From Bacteroidales bacterium (GTDB lineage Bacteria; Bacteroidota; Bacteroidia; Bacteroidales; Bacteroidaceae): DNA of 22,332 nt. Numbering within the stretch: the first letter of the stretch is position 1; each line of letters begins with the position of its first letter. Positions 12,553-21,883 of the stretch are shown here, one piece after another. The stretch lies in NCBI GenBank assembly GCA_004552195.1, contig SFPC01000029.1:1-22332 (forward strand), in the 5' to 3' direction. The translations under genes were made by a program, and so were the position numbers. Below the pieces are notes generated by a model. It searched no databases and was not told the origin of the DNA. It saw only the letters and a list, made by a program, of their open reading frames with translations.

Positions 12553-15417
12553 CTACTTCACAACATATTTCTTTCCGTTCTGCACATATACGCCGGGGCG
12601 CAGACCGCTGAGCGACAATCCCACACACTGGCCTTGGAGGTTATAGACCTTCGGTTCGGCGGTGGCGCGACGGTTGGCGATGGGCGCCACGATGCCCGTG
12701 GGGGTGAAGTTGTGCTCGCGGTTGGCGGCCATGTTCAAGGCACGCACATCGGTGCGCGTCAGCACACGGTTGAATACCAACAGGTCGTCGAACGACGCCT
12801 CGGCCGATCCCCAGAACGATCCGTAACCCAAGTACATATTGGAGCAAGAGGCCACAAAGTCGACCAGTTCGTTGCAGTCGAACTGTGCCTTGGTGGTGAT
12901 GCTGGTGCCGTTTTGCGAGCCCGCCACGGCGCTGATGTTCTTCTGCGAACCATCAACATAGAGCTTCACACCGTCGGTGCGCGACACGGTCATGGTGACA
13001 AACGCCCACTTGCCGGCATTGAGATAGCCCGTCGTAACGGTCGATGGATGGTTGAGGTCGATCCAGTTGCCCGTATTGTTGTTGTAGCCCACATAGGCGT
13101 TGCCCGTCATGTAGAGGCGCGCCTGCGATAGGGGATTGAAGAAACTGAACAGGCAGTCCCACAGGTTCTCGTCGGTGAGCTGGGCCCAATACGACACGGT
13201 GAAGCCATCGGTGAGCGTGGCACCGTTGAGCGGGTTGTCCATCTGCACATAGCTGGCGCGTCCGCTGGCGCCAAACTGGGTGTGGACAAACTGTCCGCTG
13301 CGCTCGTGGTCGGCCTGCAGCGAGGGAACGGAGGCCCCCGACTGGCCCTTCAGGAGAGCCACCTGGGCCGAGTCGAAGGCGTTGACGATCGGACGGTTGT
13401 CGAAGTTGTAATAAGCCACGGTGCCGCTCTCTATGTCGGCCTGGTCCGGAATGGTGGTCTTGCGCACGTTCACCGAGAAGGTGTCGACACACTGCCAGTC
13501 GCCCGAGGTGAGCGTCATCACGAGGTCGACAGGCATGTTGTCGGCCGTCATGGCCTCGGGGTTGTAGCGTCCATCGTCGCTGAGGATCGTTGGGTTCGAC
13601 GATTTCCACGCGACGCTCACATTGTCGTAGCCTTGGGTAACGCCATAGAGGTTCACGTTGCTGTTGACGGTCTTGCCTTGGCCCACAGGCATGGTGGCCG
13701 TGCGGAGCAGGTACGACAAGGCGTAGGCGTCCGCCATCTTATAGCCCCAAACGGTGGCCGCCGTGCCCACTCCGGTAAAGGCGATGGCCTTGATGGTATA
13801 GGGCTCCATGTGCTGCTCCACCACCACGGCCTGGTAGGTGTCGCCTCCAGCCTTGAGGGTCATATACGAGGTGCCTTCGGTGAGGCTCCAGGTGCCGGTG
13901 AGAGCGCCCGTCACCTTACCGTCCTCGGTGAGGGTCACGGCGATGGGTTTCACCGTCTCGCGGTTTATATAGTCCACTCCCTGCTTATGCACGAGCACCT
14001 GATAGGTTCCGGCCAACTCGTGGGCGCTGAAACGCTGGCGCGTGGCAATGCTGTCGTCGTTGACGGTCTCGCCCGTAAACTCGAAGGGGGCGGCGGCCAA
14101 CCAGCCGTTGCTCGTGGTGAACAGTTGGTGAACACGCACCGTGTGGCCTTCTGACCCGTCGTTGAAACGGGTGTGGTAAATGAGGAAACTGCGGCCTTGC
14201 GCATCGGTGATGGCCGAGTTGTGGCCCTGCGACAGCTCGCCCGGTGTGCTGAAGGAGGTCTTCTTTCCGGTGGTCATGAACCCCCAGTTCTCATAGCTGC
14301 CGAGAATCTTCTCGCCGCGGAAACTGCCGTTCGTGCCATAGTTCATGAGATAACGGTCGAAGAGGGCCGATGTGCCCCTGGGGTCGACATAGGGCCCGTC
14401 GGGGTTCTTCGAGCGAAACACCTCCATCTCGTAGCCACCATCGGAGGTCAGTCCACCATACGACATGAAGAGGTAATAGTAGTCGCCAATGTGCTGTATG
14501 TACGATCCCTCGCCCGAAGCGTAGTAGCCACCGGCTATCTTCTTGCCGAAATAGGGGTCGGAGGTGTAATTGGCGCCGCTTCCGGTAAGGGGGTAGGTGG
14601 CGTCGTAGTCGCGCAAGCCGGTCTTGGCGTCGAGCTTAAGCATGAATATTCCGCCCGACCAGGAGCCATACGACATCCACAGCTGGCCGTTCTCATCGTA
14701 GAACACGCAAGGGTCGATGCAGTTGGGCCATGTATCGCCCCACTTGGCTTGCTTGTTGTAGCGGCTGGGCAACGAGGCCTGTGTGCCTACGACCTGCTCG
14801 AGGTCGGTGTTCTTATACGAGTTGGCGTTCTTGCCATTGAACCCACCAATGACCACCGGCCCTTGGTAAACATAGGGACCATTGATGTTGTCGGCGGTGA
14901 GCAGCACCACGCTCGAAGCCCAGCTGTCGCCGTTGATGCTGAGGTATTGGCACCATTTGTTCATCACCGGATTGTAGATGATATCGGGCGCCCAGAGGTT
15001 GCCGTCGACATTATAATCCTTGGAAGCCAGGGCCGACCAGGCCGCCGCATCGAAGTTGGGCAGGCTGATGGTACGGCCTGCGGCGGTGGTGAGGCTCGTT
15101 ACCTGCGGATGTGCAAACGCCTCCTGATTGGTGGCTCCCGGCACGATGGCCCCACCAACGACCGTTCCCCAGGGTATGGCGGGCGCTATGTGGGTCCATT
15201 GGTAAAGGTCGGCCGTGCGGGCTTGCGCACGGTGCGAGCCAAAGATGTAATACTGCTGGCTCTGCGTGTCCCATACCACCGAGGGGTCATGAACCGAAAC
15301 GCGCTTGGGCGCCTCTGTGGTGTAGAGGGTCATGGCTTCGGAGCGCGTCAGCGTGTGCTGAGCCTGCGAAGTGAGCGACAAAGCCGAAAGGAGTAGAAGG
15401 GTAGATAATTTCGACAT
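12553..15417 (-). CDS. Secreted GH43 arabinanase-like enzyme with LamG domain and T9SS-type tail
   Basis: The 954-residue protein begins with a signal peptide (cleavage after SQAQ, residue 20). A GH43 five-bladed propeller follows, with catalytic candidates D44 (HDPSVVWD), D235 (NCIDPCVFYDENG) and E303 (ASGEGSYIQ), plus H399 in GHNS. WMSYGSWSGGIFMLKLD and GHNSAITD are typical of endo-1,5-alpha-L-arabinanases, so arabinan or arabinose-containing polysaccharide is the likely substrate. After about residue 460 come a beta-sandwich region and an atypical Ig-like stretch, then a LamG/concanavalin-like domain (about 655-890, VAYYNFDNRPIVNAFDS...FDDLLVFNRVLT) that may bind carbohydrate. The end, VYNLQGQCVG...GVYVQNGKKYVVK, fits a sorting tail for the type IX secretion system. 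No SusC/SusD pair or other polysaccharide gene is adjacent, so it is a stand-alone enzyme. Confidence 0.88.
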   Translation of the reverse strand: MSKLSTLLLLSALSLTSQAQHTLTRSEAMTLYTTEAPKRVSVHDPSVVWDTQSQQYYIFGSHRAQARTADLYQWTHIAPAIPWGTVVGGAIVPGATNQEAFAHPQVTSLTTAAGRTISLPNFDAAAWSALASKDYNVDGNLWAPDIIYNPVMNKWCQYLSINGDSWASSVVLLTADNINGPYVYQGPVVIGGFNGKNANSYKNTDLEQVVGTQASLPSRYNKQAKWGDTWPNCIDPCVFYDENGQLWMSYGSWSGGIFMLKLDAKTGLRDYDATYPLTGSGANYTSDPYFGKKIAGGYYASGEGSYIQHIGDYYYLFMSYGGLTSDGGYEMEVFRSKNPDGPYVDPRGTSALFDRYLMNYGTNGSFRGEKILGSYENWGFMTTGKKTSFSTPGELSQGHNSAITDAQGRSFLIYHTRFNDGSEGHTVRVHQLFTTSNGWLAAAPFEFTGETVNDDSIATRQRFSAHELAGTYQVLVHKQGVDYINRETVKPIAVTLTEDGKVTGALTGTWSLTEGTSYMTLKAGGDTYQAVVVEQHMEPYTIKAIAFTGVGTAATVWGYKMADAYALSYLLRTATMPVGQGKTVNSNVNLYGVTQGYDNVSVAWKSSNPTILSDDGRYNPEAMTADNMPVDLVMTLTSGDWQCVDTFSVNVRKTTIPDQADIESGTVAYYNFDNRPIVNAFDSAQVALLKGQSGASVPSLQADHERSGQFVHTQFGASGRASYVQMDNPLNGATLTDGFTVSYWAQLTDENLWDCLFSFFNPLSQARLYMTGNAYVGYNNNTGNWIDLNHPSTVTTGYLNAGKWAFVTMTVSRTDGVKLYVDGSQKNISAVAGSQNGTSITTKAQFDCNELVDFVASCSNMYLGYGSFWGSAEASFDDLLVFNRVLTRTDVRALNMAANREHNFTPTGIVAPIANRRATAEPKVYNLQGQCVGLSLSGLRPGVYVQNGKKYVVK

Positions 15418-15453
15418 ATAGCTTAGTTTTTAAGATAGCTTGGTTGATGGTTG

Positions 15454-15461
15454 CAAAGGTA
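15454..15461 (-). promoter_or_regulatory. -7 box for the GH43 gene
   Basis: On the minus strand TACCTTTG lies 36 bp before the ATG at 15417. A -33 TTG at the ideal spacing is not seen. Confidence 0.55.
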
Positions 15462-15624
15462 AGGCAAAATAACCAAATGGAACACAAGAAAGGCGAGAAA
15501 ATAAGTGTTTTTCTACGTTTATGCCATTCCGAACGTTATGGTCTACAGGTCGGTGGGGGAGAGGGGGCAATCGTTTCCAATCATTAAAATAACTAAATTT
15601 TACTATAATATCAAAGTTTTAGGG

Positions 15625-15632
15625 TAACTTTG
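15625..15632 (+). promoter_or_regulatory. -7 box for the GH3-Big_5-DUF3108 operon
   Basis: TAACTTTG matches TAnnTTTG and ends 26 bp before the ATG at 15659. The upstream region is AT-rich without a clear -33 TTG. No further -7 box was noticed before the next two genes, which supports one operon. Confidence 0.6.
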
Positions 15633-15658
15633 CACCTTAAATATAAGTCATTAAACGC

Positions 15659-17170
15659 ATGAGTTTAACAAAAATAGTGGGCCAGTTCTTTAAGCCCCGC
15701 CAGTATGCACTGGAGAAACACTACACCCAGCCCGAGGCTTTGCAAGAAGCCGTGCTGCGCCACTTACTGGAAAGAGGCTCCAACACCGAATATGGCCGCA
15801 ACCACCTGCTGTCGCCCAAGAACAGCTATGAGGAGTTTGCCAAGAATGTTCCGATCAACACCTACGAGGAGTTGAAGCGCGACATCGACCGCATGCGCCA
15901 CGGAGAGGCCGACGTGCTGTGGCCCGGACAGGTGCAATGGTACGCCAAATCGTCGGGAACCACCAACGACAAGTCGAAGTTCATACCTGTCTCGGCCGAG
16001 GGATTGCACGACATCCACTACCAGGGTGGCAAGGACGTGGTGACCTTCTACCTCCGCAACAACCCCAACAGCCGGCTCTTCGACGGCAAGTCGCTCATAC
16101 TGGGAGGCAGCCACTCGCCCAACTACAACGTGGACGGATCGCTCGTGGGCGACCTCAGCGCCATCCTCATCGAAAACATCAACCCGCTGGTAAACCTCAT
16201 GCGAGTGCCCAGAAAGCGCACGGCGCTGCTATCAGACTTCGAGGTGAAGCGCGACCGTATCGCACAGGAGTGCCTGCATAAGAACATCACCAACATATCG
16301 GGTGTGCCCTCGTGGATGCTCAGCGTGCTCGTACGCGTCATGGAGCTGTCGGGAAAGAAGTACCTCGAGGAGGTGTGGCCCAACCTGGAGGTGTTCTTCC
16401 ACGGAGGAATAGCCTTCACACCCTACCGCTCACAATATGAGCAACTCATCACCTCTTCGAAGATGCACTACATGGAAACATACAACGCCTCGGAGGGATT
16501 CTTTGGCATACAAGACGACCCCACCGACCGATCGATGCTGCTCATGCTCGACTATGGTGTGTTCTACGAGTTTATTCCGCTCGAGGAAGTGGGACGCCCC
16601 GACGCCACGGTGGTGCCGCTCGAAGGGGTGGAGATTGGACGCAACTACGCCATGGTGATAACCACCAGCTGCGGATTGTGGCGATACATGATTGGCGACA
16701 CGGTGGAGTTCACATCCAAACGACCCTATAAGTTCATCATCACAGGACGAACAAAATACTTCATCAACGCCTTCGGTGAGGAGCTGATCATGGACAACGC
16801 CGAGAAGGGACTGGCCTACGCCTGCGAGAAAACGGGCGCACAGGTGCTCGAATACACCGCCGCACCGGTCTACATGGACAAGAACGCCAAGTGCCGGCAC
16901 CAGTGGCTCATCGAGTTTAGCAAAGACCCCGACAACCTGGAGCGGTTCGCACAGGCGCTCGACGAGAAGTTGCAGGAGCTCAACTCCGACTACGAGGCCA
17001 AGCGTTCGCACAACGTGACGTTGCAACACCTGGAGGTGGTGAAGGCCAAAGAGGGACTGTTCAACGACTGGCTGAAGCAGAAAGGACGCCTCGGCGGACA
17101 ACACAAGGTGCCCCGACTGAGCAACTCACGAAAGAACATGGATGAGCTGCTGGAGATGAACAAGGGCTAA
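15659..17170 (+). CDS. GH3 auxin-responsive-like acyl-adenylate enzyme
   Basis: The 503-residue protein belongs to the GH3 family of the adenylate-forming superfamily. Despite the name it is not a glycoside hydrolase. The ATP-binding loop is SSGTTNDKSKFIP (98-110); further family motifs are YNASEGFFGIQ and LWRYMIGDTVEF, and a hinge-like ITGRTKYFINAFGEELI precedes the C-terminal domain. Plant members couple amino acids to auxin or jasmonate through an acyl-adenylate. The bacterial homologues lack an assigned substrate, so only an acyl-acid-amide synthetase-like reaction can be proposed. It has no signal peptide and is therefore cytoplasmic. It begins an operon with a Big_5 lipoprotein and a DUF3108 protein, both exported, which hints at a cell-envelope role. 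Confidence 0.87.
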   Translation: MSLTKIVGQFFKPRQYALEKHYTQPEALQEAVLRHLLERGSNTEYGRNHLLSPKNSYEEFAKNVPINTYEELKRDIDRMRHGEADVLWPGQVQWYAKSSGTTNDKSKFIPVSAEGLHDIHYQGGKDVVTFYLRNNPNSRLFDGKSLILGGSHSPNYNVDGSLVGDLSAILIENINPLVNLMRVPRKRTALLSDFEVKRDRIAQECLHKNITNISGVPSWMLSVLVRVMELSGKKYLEEVWPNLEVFFHGGIAFTPYRSQYEQLITSSKMHYMETYNASEGFFGIQDDPTDRSMLLMLDYGVFYEFIPLEEVGRPDATVVPLEGVEIGRNYAMVITTSCGLWRYMIGDTVEFTSKRPYKFIITGRTKYFINAFGEELIMDNAEKGLAYACEKTGAQVLEYTAAPVYMDKNAKCRHQWLIEFSKDPDNLERFAQALDEKLQELNSDYEAKRSHNVTLQHLEVVKAKEGLFNDWLKQKGRLGGQHKVPRLSNSRKNMDELLEMNKG

Positions 17171-17263
17171 AAACCCATGGGGAAACGGCAACCGCCATCG
17201 TGGGGAAACGGCCACACAGCGCCGCAACCCACGGATAATCAGTAAGAAAAAGCCAATTAGAAG

Positions 17264-19261
17264 ATGAACAACAAGACAGATAACAGCAAGCAGCTACGAA
17301 AGGAAAAGCAGACGGTGACCATGCGCGCAATCAGCCTGCTGACACTTTTCGTCGCCACACTCATGCTCATGTCGTGCGCCAAGATGGGCAGCCCCGACGG
17401 AGGATGGTACGACGAGACGCCGCCACGCGTCATCGGTTGCTCACCCGCCGACAAGGGCGTCAACGTCAACCGAAGACATATCTACATCAACTTCGACGAG
17501 TTCATCAAAATAGACAACCCCTCACAGAACGTCGTCGTGTCGCCACCGCAGCTCAACCAGCCCGAAATAAAAGGACAAGGAAAGCGCATCAGCGTGGAGC
17601 TGCTCGACTCGCTGAAACCCAACACCACCTATACCATCGACTTCTCGAGCGCCATCAGCGACAACAACGAGGGAAACCCCATGGGCAGCTACACCTATAG
17701 CTTCTCAACAGGCGACTATATCGACACGCTCGAGGTGTCGGGATATGTGGTGGAAGCCAGCAACCTGGAGCCCGTGAAGGGCATTCTCGTGGGACTCTAC
17801 GACAGCATCTCGAACGACTATTTCAAGAAGAAGCCCATGCTGCGCGTGTCGAAGACCGACGCCAGCGGACACTTCACCATCAAGGGCGTGGCGCCCGGAA
17901 CCTACCGCATCTACGCCTTGCAGGATGCGGATGGCGACTTCGTGTTCAGCCAAAAGAGCGAAATGGTGGCTTTCCAGCACGAACGGGTCGTGCCCTCGTT
18001 CAAGGAAGACACACGACAAGACACCACATGGCTCGACTCGCTACACATTGCCAGCATCAAGACGGTGCCCTACACCCACTTCCTGCCCGACAACATCTGC
18101 CTCAGGGCATTCAACGAGGTGATGACCGACAGGTATTATCTCAAGGCCGAACGAAAGGAGGCCGACCACTTTACGCTCTTCTACACCTACGGCGACAGCA
18201 TTCTGCCCAGCATCACCGGACTGAACTTCAACGCCAACAACGCCTTTATCATCGAACCAACGGAGCATAAGGACACCATCACCTATTGGCTGCGCGACAC
18301 AACATTGGTGAACCAGGACACGCTGACCATGGCCCTCACGCACCACATCACCGACACGCTCGGAACGCTGCAACTGCAAACCGACACCATCAAGATCATC
18401 TCAAAGGAAACCTACGCCAAGCGAACGAAGGACCTGAAGAAAAAGATGGAGCAATGGCAGAAGGAGCAGGACAAGCTGAAAAAGCGCGGGGAACCCTACG
18501 ACACCCTCATGAGGCCCGAGCCCCTGAAGATCAACATGGCGCCCCTGGGCGAGATGGATCCCGACCAAAACATCTGGATAACGGCCAAGAAACCGCTCAA
18601 CGACGTCGACACGGCCCACATACACCTCTACTCGCACCAACCCACCGACTCGCTATGGTACGCCGAGCCATACCGCATAGACCGAAAAGACTCGCAAACC
18701 TTCGTGCTCAAGGCGGCATGGAAACCCGAAATGGAATACAGCCTGGAGATCGACAGCGCCGCCTTCCAATCCATCTACGGACAAGCCTCGATAGCCATCA
18801 AGCAGGGGGTGCGCGTCAGGTCGCTCGACAAGTACGCCACGCTCCTCATGACCCTGCAGGGCATGGAGGGAAAGCCTGTCATCGCACAGCTGCTCGACGG
18901 ATCGGACCAAGTGGTCAAGGAAGCAACGACCCACAACGGGCAGGCGGAGTTCTTCTACCTCAAGGCGGGCAAATACTACATGCGAATGATTCTCGACGAA
19001 AACCAAAACGGCAAGTGGGACACGGGCGATTACGACGCCGACCGGCAGCCAGAGAAGGTCTACTACTATCCCGAGACCATTGAGTGCAGGGCCAAATGGG
19101 ACCTCACGCTGACATGGAATCCCAACGCGCGTCCCTTCAACAAGCAGAAACCCGAGCAGATAACCAAGCAGAAAGGCGAAAAGGCCAAGAGCATCAAGCA
19201 CCGCAACGAGGAGCGAGCCAAGAAGCTGGGCATAGAGTACATACCAAACAACAACTTGTAA
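17264..19261 (+). CDS. Lipoprotein with bacterial Ig-like (Big_5) domain
   Basis: The 665-residue product has a lipobox in LMLMSCAKMG, so it is an envelope lipoprotein. The residues just after it, DETPPRVIGCSPADKGVNVNRRHIYINFDEFI, are the start of a Big_5/SbsA-type Ig-like domain (to about residue 150, ending TYTIDFSSAISDNNEG...YSFSTGD). A carboxypeptidase-regulatory-like beta-sandwich follows (VSGYVVEASNLEPVKGILVGLYD, KGVAPGTYRIYALQDADGD). A charged, possibly coiled segment (about 385-412, KRTKDLKKKMEQWQKEQDKLKK) and a very basic C-terminus complete it. The ATG at 17264 has an AGAAG site just upstream; a second in-frame ATG at 17321 would give a more typical short lipoprotein signal and is a real alternative. 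It sits between the GH3 gene (93 nt before) and the DUF3108 gene (11 nt after). Its function is unknown beyond a surface or periplasmic adhesive/structural role. Confidence 0.8.
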   Translation: MNNKTDNSKQLRKEKQTVTMRAISLLTLFVATLMLMSCAKMGSPDGGWYDETPPRVIGCSPADKGVNVNRRHIYINFDEFIKIDNPSQNVVVSPPQLNQPEIKGQGKRISVELLDSLKPNTTYTIDFSSAISDNNEGNPMGSYTYSFSTGDYIDTLEVSGYVVEASNLEPVKGILVGLYDSISNDYFKKKPMLRVSKTDASGHFTIKGVAPGTYRIYALQDADGDFVFSQKSEMVAFQHERVVPSFKEDTRQDTTWLDSLHIASIKTVPYTHFLPDNICLRAFNEVMTDRYYLKAERKEADHFTLFYTYGDSILPSITGLNFNANNAFIIEPTEHKDTITYWLRDTTLVNQDTLTMALTHHITDTLGTLQLQTDTIKIISKETYAKRTKDLKKKMEQWQKEQDKLKKRGEPYDTLMRPEPLKINMAPLGEMDPDQNIWITAKKPLNDVDTAHIHLYSHQPTDSLWYAEPYRIDRKDSQTFVLKAAWKPEMEYSLEIDSAAFQSIYGQASIAIKQGVRVRSLDKYATLLMTLQGMEGKPVIAQLLDGSDQVVKEATTHNGQAEFFYLKAGKYYMRMILDENQNGKWDTGDYDADRQPEKVYYYPETIECRAKWDLTLTWNPNARPFNKQKPEQITKQKGEKAKSIKHRNEERAKKLGIEYIPNNNL

Positions 19262-19272
19262 CACTAAGTATC

Positions 19273-20088
19273 ATGAAACAAGCGAAAACATATCTCCTGG
19301 CATGCTGCCTCATGCTGGCCATGCTGCCGGCAAAGGCGCAGTGTGGGTTCCATAACGACGCATTCAAGTCGGGCGAGTTTCTGTCCTATAATCTTTATTA
19401 CAACTGGAAATTCGTGTGGGTGAAGGCCGGAACGGCTTCGTTCTCAACGGTTCAGAGCAAGCGCAACGGACAGCCTGCATGGCGCAGCAGCCTGATCACA
19501 CGAGGCAACCAAAAGGTCGACAAGATGTTTGTGTTGCGCGACACCCTGCTGTGCTACAACACGCTCGACCTGGAGCCCATCTACTACAGAAAAGGAGCAC
19601 GCGAGGGATCGCGATACACCGTAGACGAGGTGTTCTACAGCTACCCCAACGGCAAATGCCACGTGAAGCAGCACCGACAGCACGGCAACGGAACCCACTC
19701 GTGGGAGCAACACACCTACAACGACTGCGTGTTCGACATGATGAGCATCTTCCTACGCGCACGCTCGTTCAACCCAACGGGATGGCGGAAAGGGCACGAC
19801 GTGAACTTCCCCATGGCCGACGGAAACGGGCGATACCCCGCCCGGCTGCGCTATGAGGGCAAGGTGAACGTCAAGACCGACGACGGACACACCTACAGAT
19901 GCCTCAAACTGGCATACCTCGAGAACGAGAAAGGAGAGGGATTCAAGAAAATTGTGGACTTCTTCGTCACCGACGACAAGAACCATGTGCCCGTAAGGCT
20001 CGACATGCACCTCCGCTTCGGATCGGCCAAGGCGTTCCTCACAGGAATGAAAGGAACCAAGAGCCCCATCACATCAAGGGTGAAATAA
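19273..20088 (+). CDS. DUF3108-type exported protein
   Basis: The 271-residue protein has an N-terminal signal peptide (cleavage after PAKAQ, about residue 23). The mature part starts FKSGEFLSYNLYYNWKFVWVKAGTASF, the hallmark opening of DUF3108 proteins, which are predicted lipocalin-like or beta-barrel periplasmic proteins of unknown function. The remaining beta-rich body (DTLLCYNTLDLEPIYYRKGAREGSRYTVDE, YRCLKLAYLENEKGEGFKKIVDFFVTDD) fits the family. The ATG at 19273 is chosen although the frame is open for 63 codons upstream, because the signal peptide begins there and the preceding gene stops 11 nt before. Last gene of the GH3 operon; a strong terminator follows. Confidence 0.85.
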   Translation: MKQAKTYLLACCLMLAMLPAKAQCGFHNDAFKSGEFLSYNLYYNWKFVWVKAGTASFSTVQSKRNGQPAWRSSLITRGNQKVDKMFVLRDTLLCYNTLDLEPIYYRKGAREGSRYTVDEVFYSYPNGKCHVKQHRQHGNGTHSWEQHTYNDCVFDMMSIFLRARSFNPTGWRKGHDVNFPMADGNGRYPARLRYEGKVNVKTDDGHTYRCLKLAYLENEKGEGFKKIVDFFVTDDKNHVPVRLDMHLRFGSAKAFLTGMKGTKSPITSRVK

Positions 20089-20132
20089 GAAGGATAAAAG
20101 CGGCCTTGTAGACCGCCTGAAGCCCCAAAACG

Positions 20133-20176
20133 AAACGCCACAAGCATCAGAACATTGCTGATAGCTTGTGGCGTTT
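20133..20176 (+). terminator. Intrinsic terminator of the GH3 operon
   Basis: AAACGCCACAAGC (20133-20145) pairs with GCTTGTGGCGTTT (20164-20176), and ATCAG with CTGAT inside, leaving one bulged A and a 7-nt loop. The distal arm ends in TTTT (20174-20177), so the T-tract is partly in the stem. Confidence 0.85.
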
Positions 20177-20427
20177 TACGTGGTTACAGGCGTTTGAACC
20201 CTAAACCACAAACGGTCATTAGACCGATTTGGGTTAAAAGATATCCAAGAGCCTGACATCAAACTCTTGCGCAGTGCCTGAAACTTGATATATCTTAGGG
20301 GTTGTCGTTTAATTCTAAGAATTCAATATCTATAGACGAGGGTATGCCTTCCGAGGTTGCCATCGTCTGCTTATTTTCGGAGTTTTATCGTAATTATCCC
20401 TTGCATGGAGGATAATGCTATACGAGG

Positions 20428-21813
20428 TTAAGCAGCCTGATGGAGTTCCGCTTTTGCAATTCTTCTTGCCAGTTGTACTGCATTAGCCGTGTGGATGCCG
20501 AAGAAGATGATTAGGATTTCTGTCTTCTTGATTCGGCCGCTTATCCGCTTGAGTCCGTAATGTTCCTTCTGCGTTCCAAAGGATCCTTCCATTGCTGTGG
20601 CTCGTACACGGGCAAGTTCTTTCTTGACCATGCTGACAGTGGACGTGGTTTCTCGCTTCCTGCCTTTCTGCGAGAATGAAGTCACTATGTTTTGTTCACT
20701 GCAGAAAGAACGGTTGGCATTACCAGAATAACTGCAGTCGCCAGCCAGTTTGGTGATCTTCTCTCCAAAGAGTTTCTCTGCAAGCTTTACACAATGCACA
20801 AGACGAGTACCCTCATTGAATGCGTTGAACGAAAGTTTCTCGATGAACGACAGGCCATCAACCTGTATGTTGTTACACTTGGCTCCAAACTCGACCTTCT
20901 TTACTTCCTTGCCACGGACGATTGGACGTATGTATGGTTTGTTGACGCTTACGATACGATTAGGAATGCTCTCCTTGGCATTGCCACTCTCGTGATGCTT
21001 ATGCTGCTGACGGTATATCTTCGTTATCGTCTCTATTTCTGCGAGTTGCTTATCGGAGAAGATTCCTGCGCAGGGATTTTCTCTGTCGAGTCTTCTTAAC
21101 TCTTTGAGAATCTTCCCTAACAGATCCAACTGTCGACGGATCATCCTGCGAGTACGCTTGTTGGTGTGATGGCGTTGCTTCACATAGGCCATGTTGTCGT
21201 GGGCAACATCAAGGTACTTCGTCCTCATGCGGTGAATGCCGAGTTCCTTACTTGCCTCACACATCATTGTATATACCTTCTCTACGCATTCCCATAGCAA
21301 CTTTGTGTCAGTGGGGTAACGCATGCTGCTTTCGTAGCACGTTGCATCGGTATAGATTGTATCAAGATTCCTCATGTAGGGTTTCCATGTTTCTGCCAAT
21401 GACTCCTGCTGAGTCTGGATCTTCAGGCGCTTGGACAGTTCAAGGATAATATCATCTATGAGCTTGTAGTTGGTCAGGGGATTGGCTGAACTTATTCGGA
21501 TGCCACAGAATATCTGATAGTGTATGTTGGCGTTGAGCTGCTCCATAAGTTTTGGGGCAGACAATCCGGTATACGACTTGAGGAACATGAGTGCCACCTT
21601 GCCTTCAGGGCTGAAGTAAGATTTGCGACCGACTTTTCTGCGTGGAACAGAGTCAATCAAACCGAATCTAATGGCCATCTCACGCAACGGAAGGAGGGCA
21701 TGAAAGCGTCCGAGTTCACTCTTTTTGAACGACTCTTCATAATCTTTGTAAAAATCAAACTCTGTGAACGCAAGACCTGGTGTTATTTCAGAAAATTGTA
21801 GTACCTTTGCCAT
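20428..21813 (-). CDS. IS5/IS1182-like DDE transposase
   Basis: The 461-residue protein starts MAKVLQFSEITPGLAF and shows the DUF772-type N-terminal domain common to IS5/IS1182 transposases (KVGRKSYFSPEGKVALMFLKSYTGLSAPKLMEQLN, about 61-95). Acidic catalytic candidates follow: D and E in LDTIYTDATCYESSMRYPTD, D in KLAGDCSYSGNANRSFC and the glutamate in RATAMEGSFGTQKEHYGLKR, the spacing expected of a DDE RNase-H fold. It cuts and joins the element's ends. An alternative upstream start (21852) would lie in the leader hairpin, so MAKVLQ is preferred. The reading frame is uninterrupted, so the copy may still be active. Confidence 0.88.
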   Translation of the reverse strand: MAKVLQFSEITPGLAFTEFDFYKDYEESFKKSELGRFHALLPLREMAIRFGLIDSVPRRKVGRKSYFSPEGKVALMFLKSYTGLSAPKLMEQLNANIHYQIFCGIRISSANPLTNYKLIDDIILELSKRLKIQTQQESLAETWKPYMRNLDTIYTDATCYESSMRYPTDTKLLWECVEKVYTMMCEASKELGIHRMRTKYLDVAHDNMAYVKQRHHTNKRTRRMIRRQLDLLGKILKELRRLDRENPCAGIFSDKQLAEIETITKIYRQQHKHHESGNAKESIPNRIVSVNKPYIRPIVRGKEVKKVEFGAKCNNIQVDGLSFIEKLSFNAFNEGTRLVHCVKLAEKLFGEKITKLAGDCSYSGNANRSFCSEQNIVTSFSQKGRKRETTSTVSMVKKELARVRATAMEGSFGTQKEHYGLKRISGRIKKTEILIIFFGIHTANAVQLARRIAKAELHQAA

Positions 21814-21830
21814 GACGATTATTTTTCGTT

Positions 21831-21872
21831 TCCCCCAAAACAGGCCAGTCAAAGCAGTTTGGGGGATTTTTT
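21831..21872 (+). terminator. Leader hairpin of the transposase gene, outward terminator on the plus strand
   Basis: TCCCCCAAAAC (21831-21841) pairs with GTTTGGGGGA (21857-21866) with one bulged A. On the plus strand T6 follows, a good intrinsic terminator. On the minus strand the hairpin sits in the transposase mRNA leader, 18 nt before the ATG, where it could limit translation or transcription entering from outside. Confidence 0.65.
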
Positions 21873-21883
21873 ATTATTTTATG

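Noticed and set aside
20177..20301. Remainder of the interrupted gene to the left of the IS
   Set aside because: Minus-strand frames here (for example one reading PKIYQVSGTAQEFDVRLLDIF before a stop) do not contain the expected sorting tail and cannot be joined in frame convincingly to the sequence at 21915.
21802..21809. Plus-strand TACCTTTG promoter inside the IS
   Set aside because: It lies at the transposase start codon on the opposite strand and leads straight into a terminator, so it is probably chance.
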